Assembly: GCF_900128965.1 (NCBI RefSeq)
Contig: NZ_FQUL01000003.1
Span: 1-64,000 of the forward strand
Reading direction: 5' to 3'
DNA from: Ferrithrix thermotolerans DSM 19514
GTDB lineage: Bacteria > Actinomycetota > Acidimicrobiia > Acidimicrobiales > Acidimicrobiaceae
Length of the DNA: 64,000 nucleotides
Shown: in pieces, positions 33,863 to 42,411 of the stretch
How the letters are laid out: the number at the start of each line of letters is the position of its first letter
How positions within the stretch are numbered: position 1 is the stretch's first letter
The notes under the pieces: generated by a model
The model's input: the letters and a program-made list of their open reading frames with translations, nothing else
Told to the model about the DNA's origin: nothing
Databases searched by the model: none
Program-made: the position numbers and the translations under genes

Positions 33863-36778
33863 TTAGTGCATGATCAGACGACCTATCAAAGGAATATCCC
33901 ATAGAGACTCTGCCCTGGCAATGGCGATAGCAACGTTTGGAATGTCTTCTACGTTATCGTATATTAGGTACCTTGGCGCCCAGGTGGGGTTGAACTTCGA
34001 GTTGAACCGCCAAAGCGACTCGATCTGCATGGAGTCGGAGAGGCGTTCAAGTGCCCATCTTTCCATGCGTTGTGAAAGTCCGCCTCCTCGCTCACCCGCC
34101 AGGGTTGCTCTAAGCGCAGCAAAGTTTAGACTAAGGTACCTTACCTCCGTCGACGACAGATGGGAAAGTGTCTCAACGATCAAGAGATCCATCATCCCAT
34201 TTGGATGCTCTCCAATCTCTCTGCGCATCAGGTCCAGGGAGTACCCCTGTCCATGGTTGGTTGGTACCCACTGACAGAATCCAACGATTCGGCCCTCCTT
34301 GGACCTGCATATACTAAGTAAAAGGTCTTTGTCGCGTGGGTCAAAGATGCGACCCAGCGTCATCGAAAAGCCTCTTTCGACGCCGCCGCGACGGGACTCG
34401 GAAAGGACCCTTACGACGTCGTCTTTGTCGTCGTCGTTTATGCTAGAGCTCTTGATTAGTTCCACGGTGTAACCGTACTTCTTCATCCTGTTGACTGCTT
34501 GCCGTAGAGATTTGTTAGCCTTTCCCAAAAGGGGGATCTCTCGCGCCTCCACGATGGCTTCGTCCCCGATGTAGTAGGGATGAAGGCCAAGGCTTTGGTA
34601 GGTGTCGATCCACTCAGCTGAGGCGCCCAGTACAGCGATCGATAGACCTCTTCGTTTCATATCTGACAAAAAGTGCTCGAATACCATCTCGCGGACCCCT
34701 TTTGGTCCTACGGGGTCTGGCGAGACTACGCAGGTAGAACCAAAGACCGAGTAGGCGATCAATGTGGACCTCTCTACAAAGTGAGTTTTGTCATCTCGAA
34801 GTGCGAAGTAGTCAAGGGTGCCGTTGCCGTACATCCTTACGAGAGAGAAGGGGTCGTTGGCAGAAGACGAGTCGAAGATGTCGTGTGCGATTGAGCTAAC
34901 AAGTGGGTTGAACAAGGTGTAGGCAACTATTCCAAGCGTCGCTATGCCTGTATAGGTCAGCGCTGGTGTGATGATCCGGTTGAGGTCTGGATCCAAGTTT
35001 ACGGTTGCCACGCCTACCATCCTCTCTGCTGTGGCAAAGAAAACAGTTCCTATGGGGAGCAGTTGCCTCTTGGCTAATGCGTAGAAACCCTCTACTGAGA
35101 GCACTCCGGTGAAGAGTACTGCAAACAATGGTCTAGCCGCCCTCAGAATTCTTTTTTGTTCTTTTGCCGGCGCTGCCTGAAACGATCGCCTGTTCGCAAA
35201 CAGGTATATTCCCGCCAGTATCAACAGGAACGACTCCTCAAGATCACCACCTTTTATGAGGTTTGATACTACTCCAGCTGCGATTGCTGCGATAGTTAGA
35301 GCCCATGCGCGACGCGACCCCCGTCTAACTCCGGCAGCGAGTGAGATAGTGGCCACTCCGATGAGGGCCGTTGCAGAGTTCGCATAGTTTGAGACCACAC
35401 TTGGAAGAAGTGCAAGGATTGCATGTATCCTCGCTCGAAGTGGAGGAGTGAATGACGATAGAAGCTCCAAGAAGCCCATGGATGTCAAAGCTACGTAACT
35501 GATCCTTCTAGCTCTATATGTGTCATTCCTAGTAGCTTTTCCAACCTGAGGGTAATTTTTGCCTCCAGGGTGCGTAGCTAGAACCTCAACGAATTTGGCC
35601 TGACGATTAGAGTCTTTTAGTAGAAGTCGCGTAAACCAACTTGTCCGTGCTTCAATGCCGATCTGCATCAATCTTACGTAGAACTCTTCGTAGACAGATA
35701 TCTCCAACCAGGAACACCGTCCGACCTCAAGGAACGTGTCAGGCAGGCCGAGTCGGGTGTGGAACCGGCGGTAGCTTGAACCTACCGAACCAGGGGATGC
35801 AAGGAAAGAGTTCTCGCCCACACTAAGGAGCGAGGGGGAAAATCCCCTAGAGCTGATGAGCCCCCGAGCAACAGCCTCGGTTTCAACTAGTCCAAGTTGT
35901 TGAATGGAGTCTCCCTCTTCCAGCACTGTCTCAGTGGCTCTTTCGAGGGAGCGAAATATTTTTCGAGCAAAGATCAAATAGAGGATGGATATCACGAAAG
36001 CGTCTACCAGGGTGTTTGCACCGACGGTGAAGAGTTGATGGTTCAGCAGGTGACGGTGAGACTTTAGTCTTGATAGGAGTGGAAGAGTTAGGACTAAGGG
36101 AATCTTTAGGGCGAGAGCGACAAAGATAGGAGCTAAGGCCAGAGGTAGGTAACGTAATCCCCTCCGGTAGATCAGACGTGATACAACGAAAGCGGAGATA
36201 TCGTTGGTATTCTCCAGTCTGTCAGCACCATGGAGAACCTTGTACTCGTCAGCGATCTTCTTCGTGACCTGTCGAACGGCTGCTTCCGTTTGGGCTATTG
36301 AGTTCTCATCTTTCGTCCCGTACCCACCTGCATCTGAGGTTATCAGTAGCTCCTGTGGATTTACCCCGCTTTCAAGGCGCAACGTGACTGAAGAAGCCAA
36401 CTCTATCTCGACGTAGGTCTCTACAGCTTTTTCTAGGAGATCTGGCGCATCGGCGACCTTTGCGTCAAGCGTTCCCGGGATGAGGATGAACCTGGTGCCC
36501 AGATGATTTCTCAGCTCTCCCAAGGTATCAAATAACTCTTGGTGGCCCCTCACTATATCGAGGAGATCTGAGTTAGTTTTAAGTGTAAGATCAAACAGAT
36601 TACCTGCGAAGATAAGGGTGTCAAGATCTTGTTGCTTCCTTAGTTCTGCGCATAGTGAAGTGAGGGAACCAAGCTTTACTGAGCTCTCACTGCTCGGAGT
36701 GGTTAGGGCTAGATGCGCAAGGATCATCAGCCGTTGACCTTTTTGCACTTCGCAGACGAGAGGCTTGATAATGTTCAT
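33863..36778 (-). CDS. fusion of a degenerate phosphoesterase-like domain and an MprF-like phosphatidylglycerol lysyltransferase
   Basis: A 971-residue membrane protein. Residues 1-400 follow the layout of an actinobacterial membrane-linked calcineurin-like phosphoesterase, including two helices (208-238, 250-272) and a LGLPDTFLEVGRCSWLEI end. The metal motifs are lost: AHLAL stands for DxHL, GNLFDL for GD, PGTLDAK for GNHD, and SRGFSP for GHTHxP. Residues 430-630 hold about six helices of the MprF-like membrane domain (NLIKGGDLEESFLLILAG). Residues 640-971 are the DUF2156 aminoacyltransferase domain (FALRDDKTHFV, SPDPVG, LNFAALRATL). MprF proteins transfer lysine from lysyl-tRNA to phosphatidylglycerol and change surface charge; the substrate here is unproven. 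ATG 36778 has no clear ribosome site. Confidence 0.8.
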   Translation of the reverse strand: MNIIKPLVCEVQKGQRLMILAHLALTTPSSESSVKLGSLTSLCAELRKQQDLDTLIFAGNLFDLTLKTNSDLLDIVRGHQELFDTLGELRNHLGTRFILIPGTLDAKVADAPDLLEKAVETYVEIELASSVTLRLESGVNPQELLITSDAGGYGTKDENSIAQTEAAVRQVTKKIADEYKVLHGADRLENTNDISAFVVSRLIYRRGLRYLPLALAPIFVALALKIPLVLTLPLLSRLKSHRHLLNHQLFTVGANTLVDAFVISILYLIFARKIFRSLERATETVLEEGDSIQQLGLVETEAVARGLISSRGFSPSLLSVGENSFLASPGSVGSSYRRFHTRLGLPDTFLEVGRCSWLEISVYEEFYVRLMQIGIEARTSWFTRLLLKDSNRQAKFVEVLATHPGGKNYPQVGKATRNDTYRARRISYVALTSMGFLELLSSFTPPLRARIHAILALLPSVVSNYANSATALIGVATISLAAGVRRGSRRAWALTIAAIAAGVVSNLIKGGDLEESFLLILAGIYLFANRRSFQAAPAKEQKRILRAARPLFAVLFTGVLSVEGFYALAKRQLLPIGTVFFATAERMVGVATVNLDPDLNRIITPALTYTGIATLGIVAYTLFNPLVSSIAHDIFDSSSANDPFSLVRMYGNGTLDYFALRDDKTHFVERSTLIAYSVFGSTCVVSPDPVGPKGVREMVFEHFLSDMKRRGLSIAVLGASAEWIDTYQSLGLHPYYIGDEAIVEAREIPLLGKANKSLRQAVNRMKKYGYTVELIKSSSINDDDKDDVVRVLSESRRGGVERGFSMTLGRIFDPRDKDLLLSICRSKEGRIVGFCQWVPTNHGQGYSLDLMRREIGEHPNGMMDLLIVETLSHLSSTEVRYLSLNFAALRATLAGERGGGLSQRMERWALERLSDSMQIESLWRFNSKFNPTWAPRYLIYDNVEDIPNVAIAIARAESLWDIPLIGRLIMH

Positions 36779-36954
36779 CTAAGGGGATACTCTAACTCAG
36801 GTACATCACTTTTTGTCGGTAGCTTTGTAAAGTAAGTTGCACTTGCTATAGGTGTAAGCGACGTCAAAGGGTGTTTTGTCTGCGATCTTCATAAGGCCAA
36901 ATCAGCCGGTGCCAAGGGCATCACGGATTTGTGGAGATCTCGGTTAGGTGATCT

Positions 36955-37443
36955 CTAGTCTCGAAAGTTATTGAACTGCAACGGTATTCCAAAGTCTTGG
37001 GCCTTTAGCAGTTCGATCACCTGCTGGAGGTCGTCTCGTTTCTTCGAGGTGACTCGAAGCCGGTCCCCCTGTATCTGGGCCGTAACCCCCTTGGGGCCCT
37101 GTTCTCTGATCGTTTTCGATATCGACTTTGCGTGTTCTTGGTCGATACCTGCAACGATCTTTATGGTTTGCCGTGCGGATCCTCTCGAACCCTCCTCGAC
37201 CTTGCCCCGCTCAAGTGATTTCAGGGATACTTTACGCTTCACTAGCTTCTCTTCAAGTACCGTGGTAAGGGCCTTTAGCCGATCTTCTGTCGATGACGAG
37301 AGTTTCACCTCATCTCCCGATAGCTCGATCGATGAGTTGGTGTCTTTGAAGTCGAAGCGGGTATTCACTTCTCGAGCTGCCTGGTCAACAGCGTTTTTTA
37401 CTTCTTGCATATCAACTTCTGAAACAACATCGAAGGTAGGCAT
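36955..37443 (-). CDS. YajQ family nucleotide-binding protein
   Basis: A 162-residue protein of the YajQ family (UPF0234), with MPTFDVVSEVDMQEVKNAVD at the N-terminus, TRFDFK at 28-33 and the C-terminal VTSKKRDDLQQVIELLK followed by LQFNNFRD. The fold has two ferredoxin-like RNA-binding-type domains. Some members bind c-di-GMP and act with transcription regulators (shown in Xanthomonas); others have been linked to tRNA and GTP binding. Which applies here is unknown. ATG 37443 has no evident Shine-Dalgarno. A tRNA-Tyr gene lies just upstream on the other strand. Confidence 0.93.
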   Translation of the reverse strand: MPTFDVVSEVDMQEVKNAVDQAAREVNTRFDFKDTNSSIELSGDEVKLSSSTEDRLKALTTVLEEKLVKRKVSLKSLERGKVEEGSRGSARQTIKIVAGIDQEHAKSISKTIREQGPKGVTAQIQGDRLRVTSKKRDDLQQVIELLKAQDFGIPLQFNNFRD

Positions 37444-37471
37444 GGTTTAACAGACTATCATGTTGCCCATA

Positions 37472-37553
<82 letters not shown>

Positions 37554-37644
37554 CAGTTTTTCTTGGTGTTTAGATTATTTTTATGAGCGTTGATCTACAT
37601 TGAAGACGATTACATATTGGGCGTCTTTAGTAAGGTGGATTTAG

Positions 37645-39216
37645 GTGGGGCTGTCGACTCGAGAGAAGCTCGTTCCTGGTGGAGTTAGTCCGCACCGTAT
37701 TTTATCGATGTTCCTTGAGTTCGACCCCATGATGTGGGGGACTGTCGGCTCGTTGATGGTGTTCTTGGGGACCTGGCAGTCTAACTCTCCCTTCGTCTCT
37801 AAGATCCCTGGGTCCTGGTTCATAGGCGTCTCAAACTCTCCGTCTCAGGGCAACGCTATTTTGGAACTTGTCGCACGGTGGCTCGTGTATCTGGGGATGG
37901 CTATTGGGCTTTATGTTTGGTCGAAAACGGTGTTTGATATCTACAACGGTAAGTGCTTCGGATCTACTTACCTCTGGACCATGTTTGCCTTGTGGATAAC
38001 CCCTCTGATGCTCTCAGGTCCACTTCTATCGCGTGACGTATATTCCTATGCGGCCCAGGCCGAGATGGTGCGTGTCGGGATCTCACCGTATCTTCAAGGA
38101 CCCATAGCTCTTGGACACTCACCGTTTCTGCCGACAGTGGATCCACTTTGGATGAGGGCTCCAGCTCCTTATGGTCCGGTCTTCCTCTACGTGGGTGACC
38201 TCTTTGTTCATCTCGCAGGTAACTCCCCACTTGGAACTGTTGTTCTGCTCAGAGTAGCCGCACTCGCCGGTGTTATTCTTACTGGGATCTATGCACCAAG
38301 GATCGCATCCATAAACGGATACTCCAAGGATGCAGCGTTTGTTCTCTCTGCACTAAACCCTATATTTCTCTATGATTTGGCATCCGCCGGACACAACGAC
38401 GCCTGGATGGTTGGACTTATGGTGTTTGGGGTCTATCTTGCTTACACAGGCCGATTTGTCTGGGCTAGTGTCGTAGTTACCCTCGCTGGACTTGTCAAGG
38501 CACCGGCGTTTGCAGCTCTTGTCTTTATCGGTGTGCTCTGGGGTGGTTTTGGGTCGCTCAGGAGGAAGATTCGCTATGGCAGCTACGCCCTTTTGATTGG
38601 GGCGATCACGACGGTGGTTCTGGGTGTAGCTACCGGCCTGGGAGTGGGGTGGATTAGGTCTCTGTCAACGCCGGGCGCATCTATTTCCCCTGCGGATCCC
38701 GTTACAGCCGCCGCTACCTTGATTCACGAGGTGGGTTCGTTAGTGGGAGTCCCCGTCTCGACCTACCTTTACCTGTCTGCGATGAGACTGCTCGCTCTGT
38801 TTCTCTCCGGTGTAATAGCTCTTTACCTACTTTTACTCTCGAACGAAAAGAACTGGTTGCGGAATTTGGGGCTAAGCCTCTTAGTAGTTGTCCTTCTTGG
38901 TCCGGTCATATGGCCATGGTACCTTAGCTGGGCTATAGCTTTGTTGGCCTGCAGTGTTGGACGTTATGGGGGAACAGCAGTCGTTGGCTCATCTATCTTA
39001 GCCTTCCCGCTGTCGATGCCGGGAGGCCAGTCCTTCGTAGCGTTAGTAACCTATCTTCTGCTCGCAGTCGTCTTGATCGTCTTTGTGTTGTATCGGAAGC
39101 AGAGTTTGCCCTATCAGATGCGCTTGGTGATCGATGAATACCTGATTAGGGCGAAATGGTTTTTTGAGAGCGAATTTAAATCAAGAGGAACCCAGGTAGA
39201 TTCGAGACCGTCATAG
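37645..39216 (+). CDS. MptB-like polyprenol-phosphomannose-dependent alpha-1,6-mannosyltransferase
   Basis: A GT-C integral membrane glycosyltransferase of 523 residues with about 12 helices. The loop after the first helices holds PLLSRDVYSYAAQAEMVR and GISPYLQGP, the family's acidic active-site region. Further on are YGPVFLYVGDL and ALNPIFLYDLASAGHNDAW. In Corynebacterium MptB starts the alpha-1,6-mannan core of lipomannan from polyprenyl phosphomannose. The same kind of cell-envelope glycan role is likely here, though the acceptor may differ. GTG 37645 follows AAGGTGG. The 3' end overlaps the convergent acetyltransferase gene by 6 bp. Confidence 0.85.
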   Translation: MGLSTREKLVPGGVSPHRILSMFLEFDPMMWGTVGSLMVFLGTWQSNSPFVSKIPGSWFIGVSNSPSQGNAILELVARWLVYLGMAIGLYVWSKTVFDIYNGKCFGSTYLWTMFALWITPLMLSGPLLSRDVYSYAAQAEMVRVGISPYLQGPIALGHSPFLPTVDPLWMRAPAPYGPVFLYVGDLFVHLAGNSPLGTVVLLRVAALAGVILTGIYAPRIASINGYSKDAAFVLSALNPIFLYDLASAGHNDAWMVGLMVFGVYLAYTGRFVWASVVVTLAGLVKAPAFAALVFIGVLWGGFGSLRRKIRYGSYALLIGAITTVVLGVATGLGVGWIRSLSTPGASISPADPVTAAATLIHEVGSLVGVPVSTYLYLSAMRLLALFLSGVIALYLLLLSNEKNWLRNLGLSLLVVVLLGPVIWPWYLSWAIALLACSVGRYGGTAVVGSSILAFPLSMPGGQSFVALVTYLLLAVVLIVFVLYRKQSLPYQMRLVIDEYLIRAKWFFESEFKSRGTQVDSRPS

Positions 39217-39696
39217 TAGAAGCTGAAGAAGTGCGATGTCTATCCATTGACCGAACTTCCTACCCACCTCTCGCTCTACACCAATCACCTCAAATCTGCA
39301 TCTGCGGTGCAGTTCGATGGAGGAAGATTGAGTGGCAACGACACGCGCAATTATCGAATGAAACCCCAGCCTACCAGCCTCGTCGATCAGGGCTAACAGC
39401 AACTTCGTGCCTACGTGCTTGCCTCTGTGGTCTTTGTGCACGTAGATAGAGTTCTCCACCGTTGAGGAGTAACCAGGTCTTGGCCTGTAGGGAGAAATTG
39501 ACGCAAAGCCTATAACCTGATCACCCTCGGTGGCTACGATCACGGTATGTACTCCTTGATGTTCGTCCATCCAGACTCTTTGGGCTAGTTCAGAACGAGG
39601 TATAAGATCAAGCGTTGCCATCGAGTTCAAAACCTCATGGTTGTATATCTGACGAATCTGCTCGGAGTCGTCACATTTCGCTGTTCTTATGTTCAT
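39211..39696 (-). CDS. GNAT family N-acetyltransferase, phosphinothricin/methionine sulfoximine acetyltransferase type
   Basis: A 161-residue GNAT enzyme. It has the N-terminal IRTAKCDDSEQIRQIYN, then ENSIYVHKDHRGKHVGTKLL with the acetyl-CoA pyrophosphate loop, and the LGFHSIIARVVATQSSSIELH block typical of the PAT/MnaT/YncA group. Such enzymes acetylate glutamate analogues such as phosphinothricin or methionine sulfoximine. The natural substrate here is not known, and it should not be taken as a resistance gene. Confidence 0.85.
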   Translation of the reverse strand: MNIRTAKCDDSEQIRQIYNHEVLNSMATLDLIPRSELAQRVWMDEHQGVHTVIVATEGDQVIGFASISPYRPRPGYSSTVENSIYVHKDHRGKHVGTKLLLALIDEAGRLGFHSIIARVVATQSSSIELHRRCRFEVIGVEREVGRKFGQWIDIALLQLLL

Positions 39697-40126
39697 CGTA
39701 ACTAATTTAGCGAGTAGATTGCATAAGGAGCCTCCGATGACACTCGGTCGGCACCGCTAAGGCGCGGCTCTGATCGCAATCTTGACGTCTAGAAACGTAA
39801 ATGTCGAAATTACAGGGAGACCGATCTGATCACAGAGCGCTATCCCTGCTCAGTACCGTCTTTCCTTTGCCGATGATATCTCTAGCCTGACTGAGACAGT
39901 TGGCATTTGTGATCTGGCTCCGACTGAAGCACTAAAGAAACGAATAGTCAGAGACCTTATGACGCCTATCTGCTGATGATTGCCGTCGCCCTATAGCCCG
40001 CTCTCTAAGTTGGCCCTTTCAAAAACTTCGACCGTTTCACACGAAAATGGGAGTGTCGGAGATGTCCTGGATAGATTTCATCTTTGTAGGAGGTTCAAAG
40101 GTCTCAACTAGAGGTTACATTTCGGT
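39697..40126. other. gene-free stretch before the tRNA-Thr promoter
   Basis: No gene was recognised in these 430 bp. A 46-codon open stretch without a start codon ends near 39975 (plus strand, containing YRLSFADDISSLTETV) and could be a remnant, but it matches nothing known to me. No repeats or hairpins stand out. The right end leads into the promoter of the tRNA/rpmG unit. Confidence 0.45.
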
Positions 40127-40154
40127 TTGACTGTACACTATTTCAGACTAGTAT
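40127..40154 (+). promoter_or_regulatory. sigma-70-type promoter for the tRNA-Thr/tRNA-Met/rpmG unit
   Basis: TTGACT (40127-40132), a 16-bp spacer and TAGTAT (40149-40154) form a near-consensus housekeeping promoter. Transcription would start near 40161, just before the tRNA-Thr 5' end at 40166. Confidence 0.65.
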
Positions 40155-40165
40155 TTTGCCAAGTC

Positions 40166-40241
40166 GCCCCCTTAGCTCAGTAGGCAGAGCACAGCCATGG
40201 TAAGGCTGGTGTCGTCGGTTCGATTCCGACAGGGGGCTCCA
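40166..40241 (+). tRNA. tRNA-Thr (anticodon GGT)
   Basis: The acceptor GCCCCCT (40166-40172) pairs with AGGGGGC (40231-40237). The anticodon loop reads ATGGTAA with GGT in the anticodon position. T-loop TTCGATT and D-arm GCTCAGTAGGCAGAGC are normal. The discriminator T is followed by an encoded CCA (40239-40241). The next tRNA starts 1 nt later. Confidence 0.93.
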
Positions 40242-40242
40242 A

Positions 40243-40316
40243 GGCGGCGTAGCTCAGTTGGTTAGAGCACACGGCTCATAATCGTGTGGTCGTCGGTTCG
40301 AGTCCGACCGCCGCTA
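40243..40316 (+). tRNA. tRNA-Met (anticodon CAT), elongator type
   Basis: The acceptor GGCGGCG (40243-40249) pairs with CGCCGCT (40309-40315), the first pair being G-U. The anticodon stem CACGG/TCGTG lacks the three G-C pairs of an initiator, so it is an elongator Met or, less likely, a lysidine-modified Ile tRNA. CCA is not encoded. It follows tRNA-Thr directly and precedes rpmG. Confidence 0.92.
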
Positions 40317-40378
40317 CTTTGTAGGCAAGAAGTAGGCTCAAGGATCGTGACAGTCCTCGGCGAAATGGAGTTATGTAG

Positions 40379-40543
40379 ATGGCGAAGAACGAGAAACGAA
40401 TCAAAGTGACTTTAGCTTGTGAAGAGTGCAAGCGAAGAAACTACATCACGGTGAAGAATCGCCAAAACGATCGAGAGCGTATCGAGATGAAGAAGTACTG
40501 CCAGTGGGACAGACGACACACGCTCCATAAAGAGACCAGATAG
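40379..40543 (+). CDS. rpmG: 50S ribosomal protein L33
   Basis: A 54-residue L33: [17 protein letters not shown] at the start and [10 protein letters not shown] at the end. ATG 40379 has GGAG 8 nt upstream. The zinc-ribbon ligands are Cys14, Cys17 and Cys41, but the usual fourth cysteine is Asp44 (YCQWD where YCxxC is expected). Either Asp serves as fourth ligand or zinc is bound weakly. It lies behind tRNA-Thr and tRNA-Met, an order known from other actinobacteria, and only 14 nt before the sigma factor gene. Confidence 0.93.
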   Translation: MAKNEKRIKVTLACEECKRRNYITVKNRQNDRERIEMKKYCQWDRRHTLHKETR

Positions 40544-40557
40544 GCTAAGGAACGTCT

Positions 40558-41181
40558 TTGTACAACGTCGATGAGCAAGATCGTTTCAGGTCGCCTGAAC
40601 TCAGGCTGATCGAAGGCGGTAAGGGTTCAAAGCTCGAGGAGCTTTTTTCTTCATGCTACCAATCGTCTCTCTCTTTGGCGTTGAAATTTGTTGGAAACTT
40701 GGAGGACGCAAGCGACGTCATCCAAGAGTCCTACATTAGAGCCTGTAAGGGTATAAGTAACTTTCGTGGCGAGTCTTCCTTTGAAACCTGGTTTCACACC
40801 ATAGTGGTGAACACGGCTAAGTCGTTCCGTGCTGTTAGGTCAAAGAGGTCGGTGCGGGAAGGTTCCGAGCTCTTTGATGAACCAGGAGAGAGCCAAAACG
40901 TTGACGATGACTCCTTCAGCGCCACGGTCATCGACATTGAGAGAGCAATGGCGAAGTTGCCCCCTAGATTCAAATCGGTAGTGATTTTGAGAGACTTCTA
41001 TGGGATGTCTCATAGAGAGATAGCCGAGAGGTTATCGATCACGGAAGGAACTGCAAAGGTCTGGCTCCATCGCGCTAGAAAGAAAATCGTAGAGGTATTG
41101 GTGGCCAAGAGAAACTGCGAAGATGACTTTTACCAAGATCTTGAGCGTGGCAGTTCAAGGTCGAATAAAAGAGTTTCCTAA
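40558..41181 (+). CDS. ECF (sigma-70 family) RNA polymerase sigma factor
   Basis: A 207-residue group 4 sigma factor. Region 2 spans about 28-95 (EDASDVIQESYIRACKGI, FRGESSFETWFHTIVVNTAK). Region 4 spans about 130-185 (LPPRFKSVVILRDFYGMSH, then EGTAKVWLHRARKKI with the helix-turn-helix). The start is TTG 40558 with AAGGA upstream. It starts 14 nt after rpmG, so it is probably co-transcribed with ribosomal and tRNA genes. No anti-sigma gene or zinc-binding regulator is adjacent. In mycobacteria and streptomycetes the slot between rpmG and tRNA-Trp holds dehydratase (HadA/B or MaoC-like) genes, so this placement is unusual. Target promoters are unknown. Confidence 0.93.
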   Translation: MYNVDEQDRFRSPELRLIEGGKGSKLEELFSSCYQSSLSLALKFVGNLEDASDVIQESYIRACKGISNFRGESSFETWFHTIVVNTAKSFRAVRSKRSVREGSELFDEPGESQNVDDDSFSATVIDIERAMAKLPPRFKSVVILRDFYGMSHREIAERLSITEGTAKVWLHRARKKIVEVLVAKRNCEDDFYQDLERGSSRSNKRVS

Positions 41182-41266
41182 AGGGTCGTAACGGTCTTAT
41201 TCTTTCCGTGGAATGAACAGATGACTTATTTGTCCTGACGCAGTGGTAGGATACTTTGGTTGACAT

Positions 41267-41339
41267 AGGGTAGTAGCTCAATTGGTAGAGCACCGGTCTC
41301 CAAAACCGGGGGTTGGGGGTTCGAGTCCCTCCTGCCCTG
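41267..41339 (+). tRNA. tRNA-Trp (anticodon CCA)
   Basis: The acceptor AGGGTAG (41267-41273) pairs with CTGCCCT (41332-41338). The anticodon loop CTCCAAA gives CCA, and the T-loop TTCGAGT is intact. The discriminator is G; the 3' CCA is not encoded. It lies 38 nt before secE, the usual place in actinobacteria. Confidence 0.95.
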
Positions 41340-41376
41340 CTCGTAATAGTTTATAGTTTTAAGACAGAGGTAGAAG

Positions 41377-41679
41377 GTGAACCGCGAAACTAAGCGGATG
41401 CTGCAGAGACAGGGACAGCTAGATAAGAGCGGTGAACCCGCCGCTCCTGTAAAGTCTGTACCAGCTCAGGCAAGATCGAAGGCTGATCCAGCACGCCGAG
41501 GTGGCATCAAGAAGTACTTTAACGACGTAAAAAGTGAACTGAAGAAGGTGAAATGGCCTTCGAGACAGGACGTAGTCAGCTATTCTTCCCTGGTGTTTGT
41601 GGTCTTGGTACTAGTGATAGCGTTTATCTTTGGTCTGAACCTTGTCTTCTCCAAATTAGTGTTTTTCCTTTTCAAGTGA
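41377..41679 (+). CDS. secE: preprotein translocase subunit SecE
   Basis: Small essential subunit of the SecYEG channel. The 100-residue protein has a hydrophilic, basic N-terminal half, the amphipathic [20 protein letters not shown] segment (about 46-65) and one membrane helix near the C-terminus. GTG 41377 is preceded by AGAAGG. It pairs with nusG downstream, as in most bacteria. Confidence 0.95.
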   Translation: MNRETKRMLQRQGQLDKSGEPAAPVKSVPAQARSKADPARRGGIKKYFNDVKSELKKVKWPSRQDVVSYSSLVFVVLVLVIAFIFGLNLVFSKLVFFLFK

Positions 41680-41695
41680 GAACGGATCTGAGGCT

Positions 41696-42379
41696 TTGAG
41701 TAGTTCTGACCTAGTGAAGAGGGGAGTGGAGGAGTTTATGGGCCAGGAAGAACAGCCTGAAAGCATCGATAACGCTTCAGAGAGCGACGATGAGTTCGAA
41801 GAAGAAGTCTTAGTTGAGAGCCCCTATGACCGCCCAGGTGATTGGTTCGTGATCCACTCTTATGCGGGTTACGAAAACAAGGTGAAATCTAACCTCTTCG
41901 CACGTGCGAAGTCGCTGAATATGGAAGAGCGTATCTATGAGGTGGTTATTCCTGTTGAGGATGTAACCGAGATCAAAAACGGGAAGCCTGTTACATCGGC
42001 TAAGAAGGTTTATCCGGGCTATATCATGGTGCGTTGCGATATGGATGACGATGTATGGTCCCTGATTCGCAATACACCTGGGGTAACTTCGTTTGTCGGT
42101 CTCGGTTCTAAACCAACGCCCTTGCCACGCAAAGAGGTGGAGGCCATGTTTGCCTTCGACAGGACTAGTGCAACAGGGATTCGTGAGGTCAAACGGGTAA
42201 GACCAACTGTGGACTTTGAAGTCGGCGAGACTGTACGAGTCAAAGAAGGCCCCTTTGCTGACTTCTCCGGACAGATATCTGAGATCAACGAAGACCAGCT
42301 GAAACTCAAGGTTTTGGTAAATATCTTTGGACGAGAGACTCCGGTGGAGCTTGAGTTCACACAAGTTGCTAAGCTCTAA
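41696..42379 (+). CDS. nusG: transcription termination/antitermination protein NusG
   Basis: Binds the RNA polymerase clamp and links to Rho or ribosome. The 227 residues comprise an acidic N-terminal extension of about 48, the NGN domain ([20 protein letters not shown] onward) and a C-terminal KOW domain ([15 protein letters not shown]). Start is TTG 41696. The acidic extension is common in actinobacteria. The gene follows secE by 16 nt. Confidence 0.96.
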   Translation: MSSSDLVKRGVEEFMGQEEQPESIDNASESDDEFEEEVLVESPYDRPGDWFVIHSYAGYENKVKSNLFARAKSLNMEERIYEVVIPVEDVTEIKNGKPVTSAKKVYPGYIMVRCDMDDDVWSLIRNTPGVTSFVGLGSKPTPLPRKEVEAMFAFDRTSATGIREVKRVRPTVDFEVGETVRVKEGPFADFSGQISEINEDQLKLKVLVNIFGRETPVELEFTQVAKL

Positions 42380-42411
42380 GGGCTTGTATTTCGGAAGTGA
42401 GTGAAGGGTAA

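Noticed and set aside
36971-37450. 159-codon plus-strand ORF
   Set aside because: It lies fully antisense to yajQ, whose family match is clear.
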